Source: Ophioderma brevispina
Lineage: Eukaryota > Echinodermata > Ophiuroidea > Amphilepidida > Ophiodermatidae
Length of the DNA stretch: 64,000 nucleotides
Direction of reading: 5' to 3'
Assembly (NCBI GenBank): GCA_023653785.1
Contig: JAMKCH010078794.1
Location: forward strand, 1 to 64,000
Part shown: in pieces, positions 20,231-30,874 of the stretch
How positions within the stretch are numbered: position 1 is the first letter of the stretch
Layout of the letters: the number at the start of each line of letters is the position of its first letter
The notes under the pieces: generated by a model
Told to the model about the DNA's origin: nothing
Database searches by the model: none
The model's input: only the letters and a program-made list of their open reading frames with translations
Position numbers and translations under genes: made by a program

Positions 20231-21574
20231 TTGGTCTACGTCTTATAGTCTATATTATTTAGTAAAACATGTTGAAAAATCGAATTCAGTTTTCAATGAA
20301 GAGAAACGACGAGATACGACAAATGTAGATAAAGGCGACAAAGAGGGAAAGATAATATAAGAGAGATGAATAACAGAAGAACAGGGAAGAAACAAGATAT
20401 ACTTTCAAATCGCCATGGTTTATGATCCTCATTGGAATATACAGAGATTCTTCGGTAATATTGCCAGCCCATACTGCTAGTTTAGCCTGTTCCATTGATT
20501 TTCATCGAGGTAGGATTTTGTAGTATGTAAAACTTACGAAGTTACAGAGTTTGTAGTATTAACCTCATAAAGGAGTTTTTGTCGTGGTCGCGCTTACAAT
20601 AATATGAAAGCGGTAAACGGATCTTAGAAAAAAGTATAAAGTCACTAAGAGCAATATTATACATTGGTCGCTTTTGTGAATGTAGGTTAGGACATACTTC
20701 TTCTAGATCTTGACAATATTGAAACCTGATAATGTAAAACCTTAAATGATTCTATCCAATTCAAAATTTCAATATTAGTCAAATATCATTGCTGGTTGGT
20801 TTTTAAAAACAAATTGCAGCGTGTACACTATTTTATCGCACCACTTAAGACCGACTTTAGTGGGCGCAGTAAGCGTTTTGAAGTAGTCAGATTTTGGAAT
20901 TAGAACCATAACGTAACAAAAAATGTCTTCCCTGATTGATTTTCTCTAAGACTCATAGCCTACTTTGAAGAAAAAGTTAAGTAACGCGTTCCATACTTGA
21001 TCACGTTACATTCAAATTACATGACTGGGATCTTTCTTGTAACGGATTAAAGATGTAGGTCGCCAGCCTATTGAGACCAATTATTAGTATTTGCCCCTTC
21101 ATATTTTGTGGGGATGGTTAAAGTGCTTCTCAAAGCACTGTGTAGGAAATTAAAAAAAAAAAATCCGAGGGAGTAAATGTTTCGCGACATAATTTTCCTT
21201 TTTATTATTATGCTTGTAAAACATTTTGTAATAAACTAAGAACGTTTAATCAATTTAGACAATTTCTATCCTAGATTCAATGGAGGGGAGGTTGTTACTT
21301 GGAGGTTGGGGACGGTAGGTTTTACGACATTGTCTTAAACATGCCTCTATGTCAACCCCACAGGGATACTTTGATTACACATGAAAAACGCCTTCGGAGG
21401 AAAGGAAAATTGAACCCTTGAGCAGGATATGACGGAGTCACGGAATCATTTAAACACTCTCGATGCTTCACAAGTTTATCCTTTCTCTATGTCATTTAAA
21501 ATCCACGTGGAAGGTAGAACGTGACTTACATGTGTTTATGTAAGGTCTGTACTGATTCCGATTATTCCGAGACA
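20231..21574. other. Gene-free stretch, nothing recognised
   Basis: No credible gene. The 69 aa minus frame at 20286-20495 is hydrophobic but short and unsupported. No structured repeat was noted. Confidence 0.45.
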
Positions 21575-21835
21575 TGTAACACCTTAGCTTTAATTTTTAG
21601 TACTGCGCACAGGGTGAGTGAGAGCGAGAGAGATTGTTACCAGCCCTTCATATATTCACTTAACACCGTGGCTTTATTTTTTACAGGGTGAGAAAGAGAG
21701 TGGGGGAGAGGGAGATGAGGGAGAAATGGAGGAGAGAGAGCGAGAGAGAGAGGGAGAGAGAGAGGTTAACATTTCAGTACTTTATTGGTCCCAGCCTTTC
21801 AAATATTCACTTATCACCGTGCCAAAGCTTCAGTT
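21575..21835. repeat. GA-rich microsatellite within a diverged local duplication
   Basis: GAGAGAG tracts at about 21617-21634 and 21688-21766 are embedded in duplicated flanks. TTACCAGCCCTTCATATATTC at about 21638 and CCCAGCCTTTCAAATATTC at about 21790 lead into near-identical CACTTAACACCGTGGC/CACTTATCACCGTGCC phrases. The ORF at 21618-21932 is Glu/Arg-rich because of the microsatellite and is not a gene. Confidence 0.7.
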
Positions 21836-22650
21836 TTCCAAACATTTTACTTTGATCCAGATCTCGATTTTAACCAGTTTTTGGATAATTTGCTTGTGGA
21901 TTCCTAGCGTATTCTATTTTAGTAAATTTTAATCTTGGTCAAACTTCATGGCTCTCTGATATGTGTCGACATTGAACATCTGCATGAAAATGACATATAA
22001 AGTGCACTACAAATGATATCAAGAAAGCAATCACACAGCTTCCCGGTTCGTAGTTTCTCGGGAAAATCACCACTTAATCCGTGCTGCACAACAAACATGT
22101 CAATCAGTGTATTGAAAAACTTGAGTACCCTTTAAAATATCTTCCGTATTTTATGATTATATGAAATTTGCAAGAATTTATCATTTATTTAATTCGCTTC
22201 TAACAACTTGTATACTGCCGTATTAAAACGTGGGAGATGCTCCAGAATCTGTCAGATAACGTCAATATTGTTTTCATACGCTCATACCCAAATTGCACAG
22301 GGCTATAAATACTTATTATGGCTTTAAAGGGACACAACCCCCTCATCATTTGCATTTTGTGCATGTTGGTAAGGATTAACCAACGAGCTTGAATAAATTA
22401 GAGCGCCGACTGTTGGCAGGGTTATTGCCAGTTTGTTTACAAACTAACCTAACCTCGTGCTCTGAAATAAAGTCAAAATAGAAAACGTCACCAAAGTGAC
22501 TATTAGTTTTAGAAAAATGTACTTATTTGTTCACAGGAAATCGTGGTAATGTAAATAATATATATTTTTATTAAAATTTCAATAAACAATCCTCATATTA
22601 CCATGTTTTCATCGAAATGAATGAAGCGGACAACAAGCCTAAATCAATTA

Positions 22651-22737
22651 AATTCATTCAGGAAAGTGTTGCTAATTTTGGTGCCCATGAAGCCAGTTTT
22701 TGGGCACCAAAATAGAGAACACTTTCCTGAATGAATT
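22651..22737. repeat. Tight hairpin, 36-37 bp arms, 14 bp loop
   Basis: The left arm AATTCATTCAGGAAAGTGTT plus AATTTTGGTGCCCA pairs with 22701-22737. A 3/4-base internal loop (GCT opposite AGAG) is the main interruption. The size and bulge pattern resemble a pre-miRNA, but it sits at the centre of an inverted-repeat element, which is a simpler explanation. Confidence 0.75.
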
Positions 22738-22884
22738 TGCTGAATTCAGGGATTTTTTGCTTTGTGGTCAATACTTCAGTTATATAACGAAACAACAAGG
22801 TCTGAAACATGCTAAAACTCGCAGAATTGTTTAGTTAATCTTATCAAGCCCGCCAAATCATACGTGGACTCTCAGGTTTTCTTG

Positions 22885-23106
22885 TTACTTGACACTTCGG
22901 AAGGGGATTTTAGTGTACGATTGCTGGTAATGTGTTAGCAAACGGCAACGTTGAAATTTAAAGATGGCGATGACCTGGCAGCAGAAGACAGCAGCGTCAA
23001 GGCTGTCGATCAAAAATTCCACCTTTTGCGGCAATTTCGACATAACAGCCTCAACTATTTTTTGTTCCGACGATATTCCGCTACCTTTCTGTAAGGTTAG
23101 TTTCAT
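22885..23106 (-). CDS. Exon-like unrecognised ORF in inverted-repeat element
   Basis: A 73-codon minus-strand frame begins at an ATG at 23106 and reads KIVEAVMSKLPQKVEFLIDS in its N-terminal part. That half has a balanced, soluble-protein composition with an amphipathic pattern. The second half becomes less protein-like, so the true coding part may end near a CAG/GTCATC junction at about 22974, which is a weak donor. A consensus CRE (TGACGTCA, 23193-23200) lies about 90 bp upstream. I do not recognise the protein. It may be exon 1 of a transposon gene, a captured exon, or chance. Confidence 0.25.
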   Translation of the reverse strand: MKLTLQKGSGISSEQKIVEAVMSKLPQKVEFLIDSLDAAVFCCQVIAIFKFQRCRLLTHYQQSYTKIPFRSVK

Positions 23107-23192
23107 GTAAAATGGTAGTTTAATTCACCGATATCCAGTGGTCACAACGCCGGCTTTCATAAAATCAGATCGTGATGCAGACGATGTAAGTG

Positions 23193-23200
23193 TGACGTCA
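23193..23200. promoter_or_regulatory. Consensus CRE (TGACGTCA)
   Basis: The exact palindromic CREB/ATF site sits in a CpG-containing segment about 90 bp upstream of the minus-strand ORF at 22885-23106. One eight-base match is weak evidence alone; the position relative to the ORF is what makes it worth noting. Confidence 0.3.
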
Positions 23201-23313
23201 TGGCTCGCTGAGTCGGCTTCATTTTCTCGCTGAGCAGGGCGCTCTAATTTATTCAAGCTCGTTGGGATAAACTGTACTCTGTCCACCTAGAAGTATGGAG
23301 TCATATCCTTTAC

Positions 23314-25580
23314 GAGTCCCCAAATTAATGCTTGCATTCTTCAACATTGATAACCGATACTTTTGTTTCTGTGTAAAAGATAATTAGTTATATAAGCACA
23401 GCGCGGAACTACATACAAAATTAAGAAAGGTGATTTAATAATTTTCTATATGAAACCGTGAACAAAACGGTCACTATAGTAAAATCATACATGAACATGC
23501 CAATTTCAAATAATTGCTGTTTTTTATTAATTTCACCCATATTCTTTACCTGAGGTCGATTTTTCCTACGAACTGCTTCACATCACTCTAAAAGTAATTA
23601 AAAACTTATACTTCCCTGCAAATTACTGGTTTATGATTAAAAATCTTTGTGTGTGGTCACAGCCTTAAAGGGATAAAGTGCGATAATACGAGGAGATTGT
23701 GGAAATGAATTTTGCGCTATAAAACATATAACAATGTACAATTCATATAATACTTAATGTGGAACAAAAACACCAAATAGCGAAAAAAAATGACTAAGTA
23801 TGGAGGAAAGTTGTCTTCATACCCTCTCCCGCAAATAGACATACAGCGAATTTGACGACTCAAAAATCTACACTAAACAGCAGATTGTGGCTACACCAGT
23901 ACAGAAGAAACAAAGATTAATAAAGTATAGTTGTGTTTGAGGCCAAAATGGCACATGTGCACAATTATTACGCTTTAAAATAGAGATTCACACGGAAAGG
24001 GTTTTTTTGATATCAAAGTCTGAATTTTGATACGCATGTATAGAAATTACAGAATGGGAAAAAACGTACTGCCTTGCTTTAATACATGGATTTTGAACAA
24101 CCACTTGCAGGTTATGTTCGCACATGCCAAGTAACAAAATACCAAAATGCGAATTTGATGATTTTTTTTCGATTTTGTTTCGTTCAGCAAATCGTTGCTG
24201 ACGCTTAGAAAAAGGGGCTGGTGGTAATTCCTTTAACATTACAAAGCAAAGTAATGTGTTGATGTAATTTTTTCCTCAGGCTGATAAATGGTTTTGATGG
24301 AGTACCATGAAAGCAGATCAAAGAATAAACAAAAACTAAACGCAGGGTAAAGCCTGAGTGTCCGAAATGACTTTTTGGACGATTTTTTTTACTGATTCTG
24401 CCACTCTACTTGACACGCAGCAATAACCTAAATTAAAACCCTTACATGGGTTACATTAAAAATACTTCGAGTACTGTTGCAAGAAGTAGTACATTTTGAC
24501 GTCAACATCGTAGGGGGATACAAAACAGATGTGACTTACAACCCATCGAGGTGCTACCGAGGTGCCCAAGGGAGCATGCAAGGAGTTGACGGGGATACAG
24601 AAGGCTACATCACGGACCGAGCTACACCTTGATGTTTGCGGAGACGGGCTTGAGGGGTTTGAGTTGATATTTTTCTGAAGCGCTGACAACTGACAGAAAC
24701 GAAGCTTGCCATTTACAGTTATTAAGCTATTTGATTCCGCTCTGGTTCTTTTTTTAATGATTTGGCACTTCACCCGAGTTTATTACCGGCCATAGCTCTC
24801 AACCCCTTCTGTTACGGCCGTCCTTTGTCATTTTACTTTAATACGATAGCTTCCACTTTTACGATATGTTATAAGTCTGAATTATAAGATGGCTTAATTT
24901 ATAATAGCATATAATATATCCTCATGGTCATCATTCAGTCAGTATTAAGTATATCCCAATGTTCCAACTAGATTTTAAAAAAATCACGGGAGCGGACCCT
25001 TTGCCCTTGTGTTTATGTTAGGTATCCCAACAATTTGGCATTTTAGTTCATTTAGCAAAACCTGCCTCTTTGCGACGACCATCTCGGACGCCTTAGATTT
25101 TAAGCCCTTAAGGAAGTTTAAAAACTTGATTTCGTGTAGTCGTGGATGGATTTTATATGTAAATATGGCAGTTTCCATAAAAAAGCGGCCAAGTGAATAT
25201 GGGCAGGACACCCTAACGTGCAGCTTTTCGAGGTGGAAACCTACCTATCTAGTCAGGCGACATCCCCTTCAAGCTGATATGGGAAACAATATGTTAGCAA
25301 TTGATTTTGGAAACGAACCGATAACCTGGTTTTGGCAGCTCATAGACTAGATGGAACAAATTTTTAAAAGGCTTTGAAAATCTGGGGAAACCTCATGTAC
25401 CAAGCGGCGATTGAGCAGTAAAAGGCGCGACTATGCTTTAAGCCTTGCGGGTTGGTGGGCCGAGAAAAAAATGAATATGCATGAGACTTTAGGGCCATTT
25501 TGCTGTTTTTATTGTCCAGTAGTATCTGACGATACTATTTTTTTTTTGATAAATTTGCACAAATGATCGAGAATGATTCG
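23314..25580. other. Gene-free stretch, nothing recognised
   Basis: AT-rich DNA. ORFs at 24456-24773 (minus), 24984-25211 (minus) and 25009-25350 (plus) show no domains, and the last two overlap on opposite strands. No element termini were identified. Confidence 0.4.
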
Positions 25581-25588
25581 AAAGGTTT

Positions 25589-25987
25589 ATGTACCATGGA
25601 TATGACAGAGGACTACGAGCTGAACAGCTGATCGAAAACGCCAAAAACAACCACAAATTACCTAACCTAGTTACCTATTCTAAAATAGAAAAGACAACAA
25701 AACTATTTCGAAAAAAAAGGAGTGCATTTGTGCTTCGTCTCTCTTTATTCCAAAATTTAACTTTGAGTGAAAACAAACACTTTGTTGGATTCTCCCTGGA
25801 TTCCCCCAACACCTGCCACGAGCATGACGAGGGCACCCTCGCTAATCCGTACAAATCCACTATGCTCTTCCACGGTACGAAATTTGTCTTAGGGGTCAAA
25901 ATGGCCAAAGTGTTAAAGTTTCAAGTTTTTTCCTCATCTATCCTGACTACTTGGATGGTCCGTTTTTTATGTTACCGTACCAGTTAA
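25589..25987 (+). other. Unrecognised 132 aa open frame
   Basis: One of the longest uninterrupted frames in the window, starting at an ATG at 25589 and ending with TAA. The product is basic, with a Lys/Phe-rich middle and no recognisable motif, signal or membrane segment. The opposite strand is also open over 25675-25908, which argues against strand-specific constraint. The DNA is slightly richer in GC than its surroundings. Chance or an old repeat is more likely than a gene. Confidence 0.15.
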
Positions 25988-25989
25988 AA

Positions 25990-27515
25990 GGGCTTGTAGA
26001 TAATGTGGGACGTGTGACCTCATATACTTGTCAATTACTTCGCTGTGTTAATGTTTAATAATAATTAATAAAATACCACCATTTTGAAAGGAGCATTAAT
26101 AACCACAAGGAATCAATGCCGCATCTGACAAAAGCGGGAATAAACAAGGCCCGCAAATAAACACCATAAATTTAAAGCCTTAAAAATACCATACAGGTGC
26201 CACATGATACAAATTTTTTAAAACCCATAAAAGATGCCTTATCGCTCAATAAAAATAGAAGTGTGACGTCTTGTAGGCCGTCAAAGGTCAGAACCTTTCA
26301 AACACAAATAAAGAGCCGTGTGCACAGTGATCATATGAATTTAATAATTATATACACAGAGTTAAATAATTGATTTTTAATTGGTTTGGTTCAAGAATTT
26401 GGTATGTCCAAAAACCATATTACATATATAATTGACACACAATTAGTACTAAGATATGAAGAGTTCTCTAATGTCCTGTGTTGAAAGCGTGGCAGTTCAA
26501 TGTGACAATCCTCACAGCGAAGACTCCAAAATGACAGGCCAAATGTTCACATAAAGATCCATAGTATATCAATGCGAATTTCTGAGTCTTTGAAGGCAAT
26601 TGGACAGCAGTAGCCGAGGGGTTTTCCCTCGAAGACACTAAGGTGCCAAAATAATAAGCAACAGGTAGTATACCCCATCAGTCTGTCGCTAATGTCCTTC
26701 ATATAGGACCACAAACTGGAATTCCCTTTTTGATTCCCAAAACTGAAGCTCTTTTGGCTTAAGCGAAAACAGACAGTTTGTAGCTTTCAATCTCCGGCTG
26801 GTCCAAAGTGTATTATAAATCTGGCACTATGCAAGAACAAATCTACCATGATTGTAGATTTAAATAGCTATAACATATACCGCTATAGCTTCCTGGTTAT
26901 TAATGCTGACATCTGAGGGCCGTTACCAATGACAAGTATTTACCTCTCACAGCTAGATTCCTTTTCTAACAATAATCATTACAGCATCATCATTGCATAA
27001 ACATAACCTTGCACTGTCAAATCAGATGTCACAAAAATAATCATCTGAATTGCATAATTTCACATTTATATAACTTCATGTGGAATCCCAGATCATGTAA
27101 TATGTGGGGAATTCCCATGTCCCACTATTGTGCAATTCTATCTGTTGTAAATTAACAGGTGAGCTCAATGATAGCAATTGGGGAATCCCCGGCTTTCTTT
27201 TTTATCATAAAACAAAGTACTTTGAAACGTGAGCATCTTTCTTCTCAATAAATTGAAAATCATATTATATCTTTAATATCTTCTATTCAGAAAAGTGGAG
27301 GCTATATAACAGCTGGGTGTATAGTAGAAAATCTCAAATAAATCCTCGTTTCATTGTATATGATTTCAATCAACGAAGCGTTTTATTCATTTACTTGAGT
27401 ACAATTTAAAGCACAGATGCATGTCGATTAAAGGAACAAAAACTTATTATACTGAAATCTATAACTCTTGTAGTGACAATCGTAAAGCCATAAAAATAAA
27501 TATGGCGTCCCAGTG
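25990..27515. other. Gene-free stretch, nothing recognised
   Basis: AT-rich, non-coding by eye, with no ORF above background and no repeat structure recognised. Confidence 0.45.
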
Positions 27516-28040
27516 AGGATTATTGATAAATAATAAATAATAAAATGCAACTTAGTAGGCGCTATACAGACAACAAAGCGCCTTGAAAACAACTATTGAA
27601 ATACGAATATACAATCTAATAAGGAAAACTAACAATCCAAAGTTAACCAATTTTAAGCATCAAGAATACGTATTTTCTCCAGGAGAGTTTTAGAGGAACC
27701 TTCCCCACTTACACAGCATAGGACCACCAATTACGTTAAATGATCCGGTCGCCAACTGTATGCGTGGTACGAGGGTATCAAGCCGTTGTAACATCAGAAG
27801 GAAGGACCGTTAGCTTCAGTTCTTGTACCGCGGAATTACATCAACACATACAATTAATTACCATCAGTAAGGCATGACGGTGCCTGTCCGTGAAGAGACT
27901 TATACTCACAAAGAAAGGCTTTGTATCTGATATGTTCCTTAAAAAGGCAACAATGAGATGTGACCAAGTTTGACGAGCTCTGGTCACCACCACATGCGAA
28001 CACCAGCCCATGCTGATTTTATTTGTCAAGCGCTGGAGCC
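27515..28040 (-). pseudogene. 3' end of a CR1/L2-like LINE (RT C-terminus and 3' tail)
   Basis: Minus-strand frames from about 27950 read FKEHIRYKAFLCEYKSLHGQ then APSCLTD, matching the conserved tail of CR1/L2/Rex-type reverse transcriptases (a vkeRI.yKilllvyKslhg.aPsYL.d pattern). Further on, after a frame change, GDRIINVIGGPMLC (27719-27760) matches the GdrSF.v.gP.lWN block. The 3' end has a short GGCGCTATA-type stem and a TTATTATTTATTATTTATCA tail (about 27523-27545), typical of L2/CR1 3' termini. A phrase near 27635 (AACTAACAATCCAAAGTTAA) recurs at 43590 and 48615, marking two more copies of this 3' region. Multiple frameshifts and stops; the element is 5'-truncated. Confidence 0.78.
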
Positions 28041-29215
28041 CCTTGAGATCTATTCAGGGGCCACGTCTATAGTCATGAATTGGATATAGTCAATGCGGGG
28101 ACAAGCATCAAAGTGATAAACCTACGTATACGCCATTAAAATTAGATATGTAATTTACACTCTTACATATAGCTCGAAGTTGATTTGAACATTAGGTAAT
28201 AGAGAGCTTCCGCGATTTAAACTTTTTTATTTTTCTTATAATTAGAAACTAATGAATTTCTTGTAAACAATGTCACTCCTGCCATGTTTGCCAACCTTCA
28301 ATATGATTTACGGTTAGGTAAGGAAACCTAGCATGAGTACGTTATGTAAATCAAACTTGATGGTTAATTAAGCTTGTGACCAATCAAAATTTATTTTGAA
28401 CTCAAGTTCAAGAAAAATATAACCATGCCAAAAATAGAGGTAGGTAATGTTTGTACTTTCCGAAGACCTATAAATAAATGAGAGGCGATACACTCTTCGC
28501 CGCTTGAAACATATTAAGACTTACTCGCAGAATGGTCCTAGACAGAAACAACGAAAGAAATTGCTAATGCATTCTTCTTCGCTATTTTCCCTCAAAAACA
28601 TTTTTAAATTCAAAGAAGAGTCCTTGGAGAACTGGAAAGGCAATTAATATCTAATCAACCACTGCCTATATCATTTTCGCCTTCAGCCTTTTCAACTTGC
28701 TAATTCATGTAAGACACATTCATGTGATTTGATTTTTGAGAATGGGTGTTGGGATTAGCATTCAACCGTAGGGACTATTTATGACTGTGTATAGTCTGTT
28801 GACACCTTGTCAACCTAGACTGCACCACATTCTCGGATCTGTCTTTGGGTTCATATCGGCCACTGAGGTAAAATGTAAAATTATTTTGTCAATGAAACTG
28901 ATAAACTAAAATATAGAAAGCCCCCACCCCTTTTTGAGTGTTGTGTTAAAAAAAGGGATATACAGGATGATTCAAAAAGAAAGCTTTACTCATATGTGTT
29001 GTAATTAGGGAAAAACCCTAAAGCGATGTCACTGTAAGTAAAATATCATTTGAAAGAGTAATTTCTAAGGTCTAAATTAAAAAAGAATGTTTAAATGTGC
29101 CAATGCCCCAAACGCCAATCATACTATTTCAATAAAATCACTATTTTCCTGACCTGAAATTTGAACTACTTAGTTCTCCAGTAGGCAATGATGTATATGA
29201 TATGGCCAGCGCATG
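28041..29215. other. Gene-free stretch, nothing recognised
   Basis: No gene, RNA or element recognised. Confidence 0.4.
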
Positions 29216-29227
29216 TTAATGTTGAAA

Positions 29228-29312
29228 AAAAATGACGATTGGCTGGATATTCGAACCGGCACCCTTAGTATACGCTATTGCCAAGCTATCAAGGCAGGTT
29301 TGGTAGAGGTGC
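29228..29312 (-). ncRNA. tRNA-like Pol III unit, probable SINE head
   Basis: On the minus strand, TAGCTTGGCAATAGCG fits the Pol III A box (TRGCNNAGYNGG-like) and GGTTCGAATATCC, about 30 bases on, fits the B box (GGTTCGANTCC) with one disturbed position. A run of eight T follows about 20 bases further, on the minus strand, and would terminate Pol III. I cannot fold it into a proper tRNA cloverleaf, so it is not called as a tRNA gene. A tRNA-derived SINE or tRNA relic fits best. Confidence 0.45.
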
Positions 29313-29397
29313 GATAGGGACAGATTATAAATAGTCTCAAAATTTCAAAAGCAATACAATCGTATACTATATACCGTCTGACACCGCGGTGTGAAAG

Positions 29398-29567
29398 CAG
29401 TTATAGTCCGCCCACCGGGGAGCCACAGTCCGGGAACTCCATATACGGGAAAACGGAATATATAAAAGCGTGCGTGCAAACTAATGTTGCGTGTGAAGAG
29501 TCAACTGATCCGAGTGCCCTATTCTTGCCGTTGTAGCCGGGCTATGAGTACAGCGGACTATAATTAA
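29398..29567. promoter_or_regulatory. TATA-box candidate within inverted TTATAGTCCGC repeats
   Basis: A strong TATA motif, TATATAAAAG (29459-29468), lies in a small CpG-rich region. The region is bracketed by TTATAGTCCGC (from about 29400) and its inverted copy GCGGACTATAA (ending about 29564). Downstream plus-strand frames (29633-29836) have no recognisable domain. It might be a small element's promoter or a chance TATA in A/T-rich DNA. Confidence 0.3.
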
Positions 29568-29599
29568 TTCTACACCTACCCAATGCAGTTAATTAACCT

Positions 29600-30200
29600 C
29601 AGCCCATTTCGAAGGGGTATCGAAGTAGGTTAATGGTGTACTACCTCTATTTGGACTTGGAAGTCTCCACAGAAGAAGGTCTCATATATTCTGGTTCTTG
29701 GCTCGAAAGCTATGTCCAGCCAGCTGTGGTCTCCTCTGTGCCACAATGTTCGCAATTCGTAATACGGTGCATCGCCGTCCAAGTTCCATTGGATTACAAA
29801 AGTACAGTGGTTATAATGTTAAAAGAGTTTATGTGATCGAAAGAAAGCAAAGGGTTTACTTATTGTAATTAGCCGTTTTAGTGTGCATTCGGTGACGTGT
29901 TCCTGTGTAATATTTGTATTACGCGGGCTCTGTAAGTCGACCTTTTCCCATGATGCATCGGGAAACCATCGCTTCTCCGATGCAATCGTTGGCGGCGCAC
30001 CGTATTGCAAATTCCGAGAATCAGAGAAAATAATAGCGGCTCCGTAGCACCAAATCCACACTGTTTAGAAACAGATTGTGGAAATCTACATTTGGCAGAA
30101 GATATCAATATCTTGCCCATATTGGAAGTTTTCGATATTGCTTTGGTTGCTCAAAAGCAGAAAGTAGGTAATTGTAAAAAAGGGTGACTTTCTCTTTCGA
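29600..30200. other. Non-coding or unassigned stretch with overlapping short frames
   Basis: Several 60-80 aa frames overlap on both strands (29819-30187). The minus frames starting at 30061 and 30120 have a fairly protein-like composition (one reads WFPDASWEKVDLQSPRNTN), but no known motif or splice context supports an exon. Confidence 0.3.
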
Positions 30201-30206
30201 GGAGGA

Positions 30207-30870
30207 ACCCAGATAACATGGAGATATTGGGCCAATATAGGCCCAATATTTACTCAATATCGGACCAGTATTGGCTACAGTTATCGGTCCAATATTATTT
30301 GCTCAACGGCCCAAAATTGGACCAATATTGGGCCCGGGCCAATTTTGGCACAATATTGGGCCAATTCTTGGTAATAGATATTGAACCAATATTGGGAATA
30401 TATCAATATTTTTTATTGGCAAAATAAATATATATTTCAACCTGCTATATTTAAATAAATTAATTAAATAATTTGAGCTAGTCAAATAGTTTATTTTTTT
30501 ATTGAAATTAGTATTATATAGTATAATATTTTTGAAATATTGTGTTCTGATCAAAACAATCGTCCTTGAGAGATTTTAGCGTATTTCTGTATGTTTTTAT
30601 TGTTTTCTCACCCTGCTATTTTTAGGCAAAAAATTAGCCTTAAGCCAATATTGGGCCAACGTTATTCTAATAATTGGCTCTATATTGGCTGTTGGTCGAT
30701 TGCCAATATGATGCGCCAATGTTAAACCATTAAAGGATGCCGATATGAAGCCGATATCACATTGCCAATGGAAAACCAATAGTGGCCCAATATACGTTAG
30801 CCACGTGATGCCGATGCCAAGATTACCGATGGGGAACCATTGTTGGGCCGATATATGCGTGCTATCTGGG
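30207..30870. mobile_element. CCAATATTGG-rich element with CCCAGATA/TATCTGGG termini
   Basis: The left end CCCAGATAACATGGAGATAT (30208) and the inverted right end CCCAGATAGCACGCATATAT (ending about 30870) match at most positions. Inside, both flanks are packed with CCAATATTGG, TTGGGCCAATA and CCGATAT words. Most are themselves palindromic: at least ten on the left side (30220-30420) and a comparable series on the right (30640-30860). An AT-rich core (30425-30640) has no coding frame. This is a non-autonomous DNA element with dense subterminal palindromes, which would be repeated protein-binding sites. No target duplication is clear, so the superfamily is open. Confidence 0.65.
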
Positions 30871-30874
30871 AAGG

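Larger units (their letters stand above)
22326..23313. mobile_element. Large inverted-repeat element with central hairpin
   Basis: The ends share CCAACGAGCTTGAATAAATT plus AGAGCGCC, inverted: 22380-22407 and about 23239-23268. Weaker similarity extends outward through TAAAGGGACACAACCCC on the left and its diverged counterpart near 23295-23313. The left inner block is preceded by TTAA and the right by TTAT on its own strand, so a TTAA target with one mutation is possible. The exact outer boundary is uncertain. In the middle is a tight hairpin (22651-22737). Only the right arm has a CpG-rich segment with a CRE and an exon-like minus-strand ORF. The plan parallels the 9.2-10.3 kb element: inverted ends, central hairpin, one promoter-plus-ORF arm. 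Confidence 0.55.

Noticed and set aside
21618..21932. 104 aa Glu/Arg-rich ORF
   Set aside because: Produced by the GA microsatellite; no domain, and flanks are duplicated low-complexity DNA.
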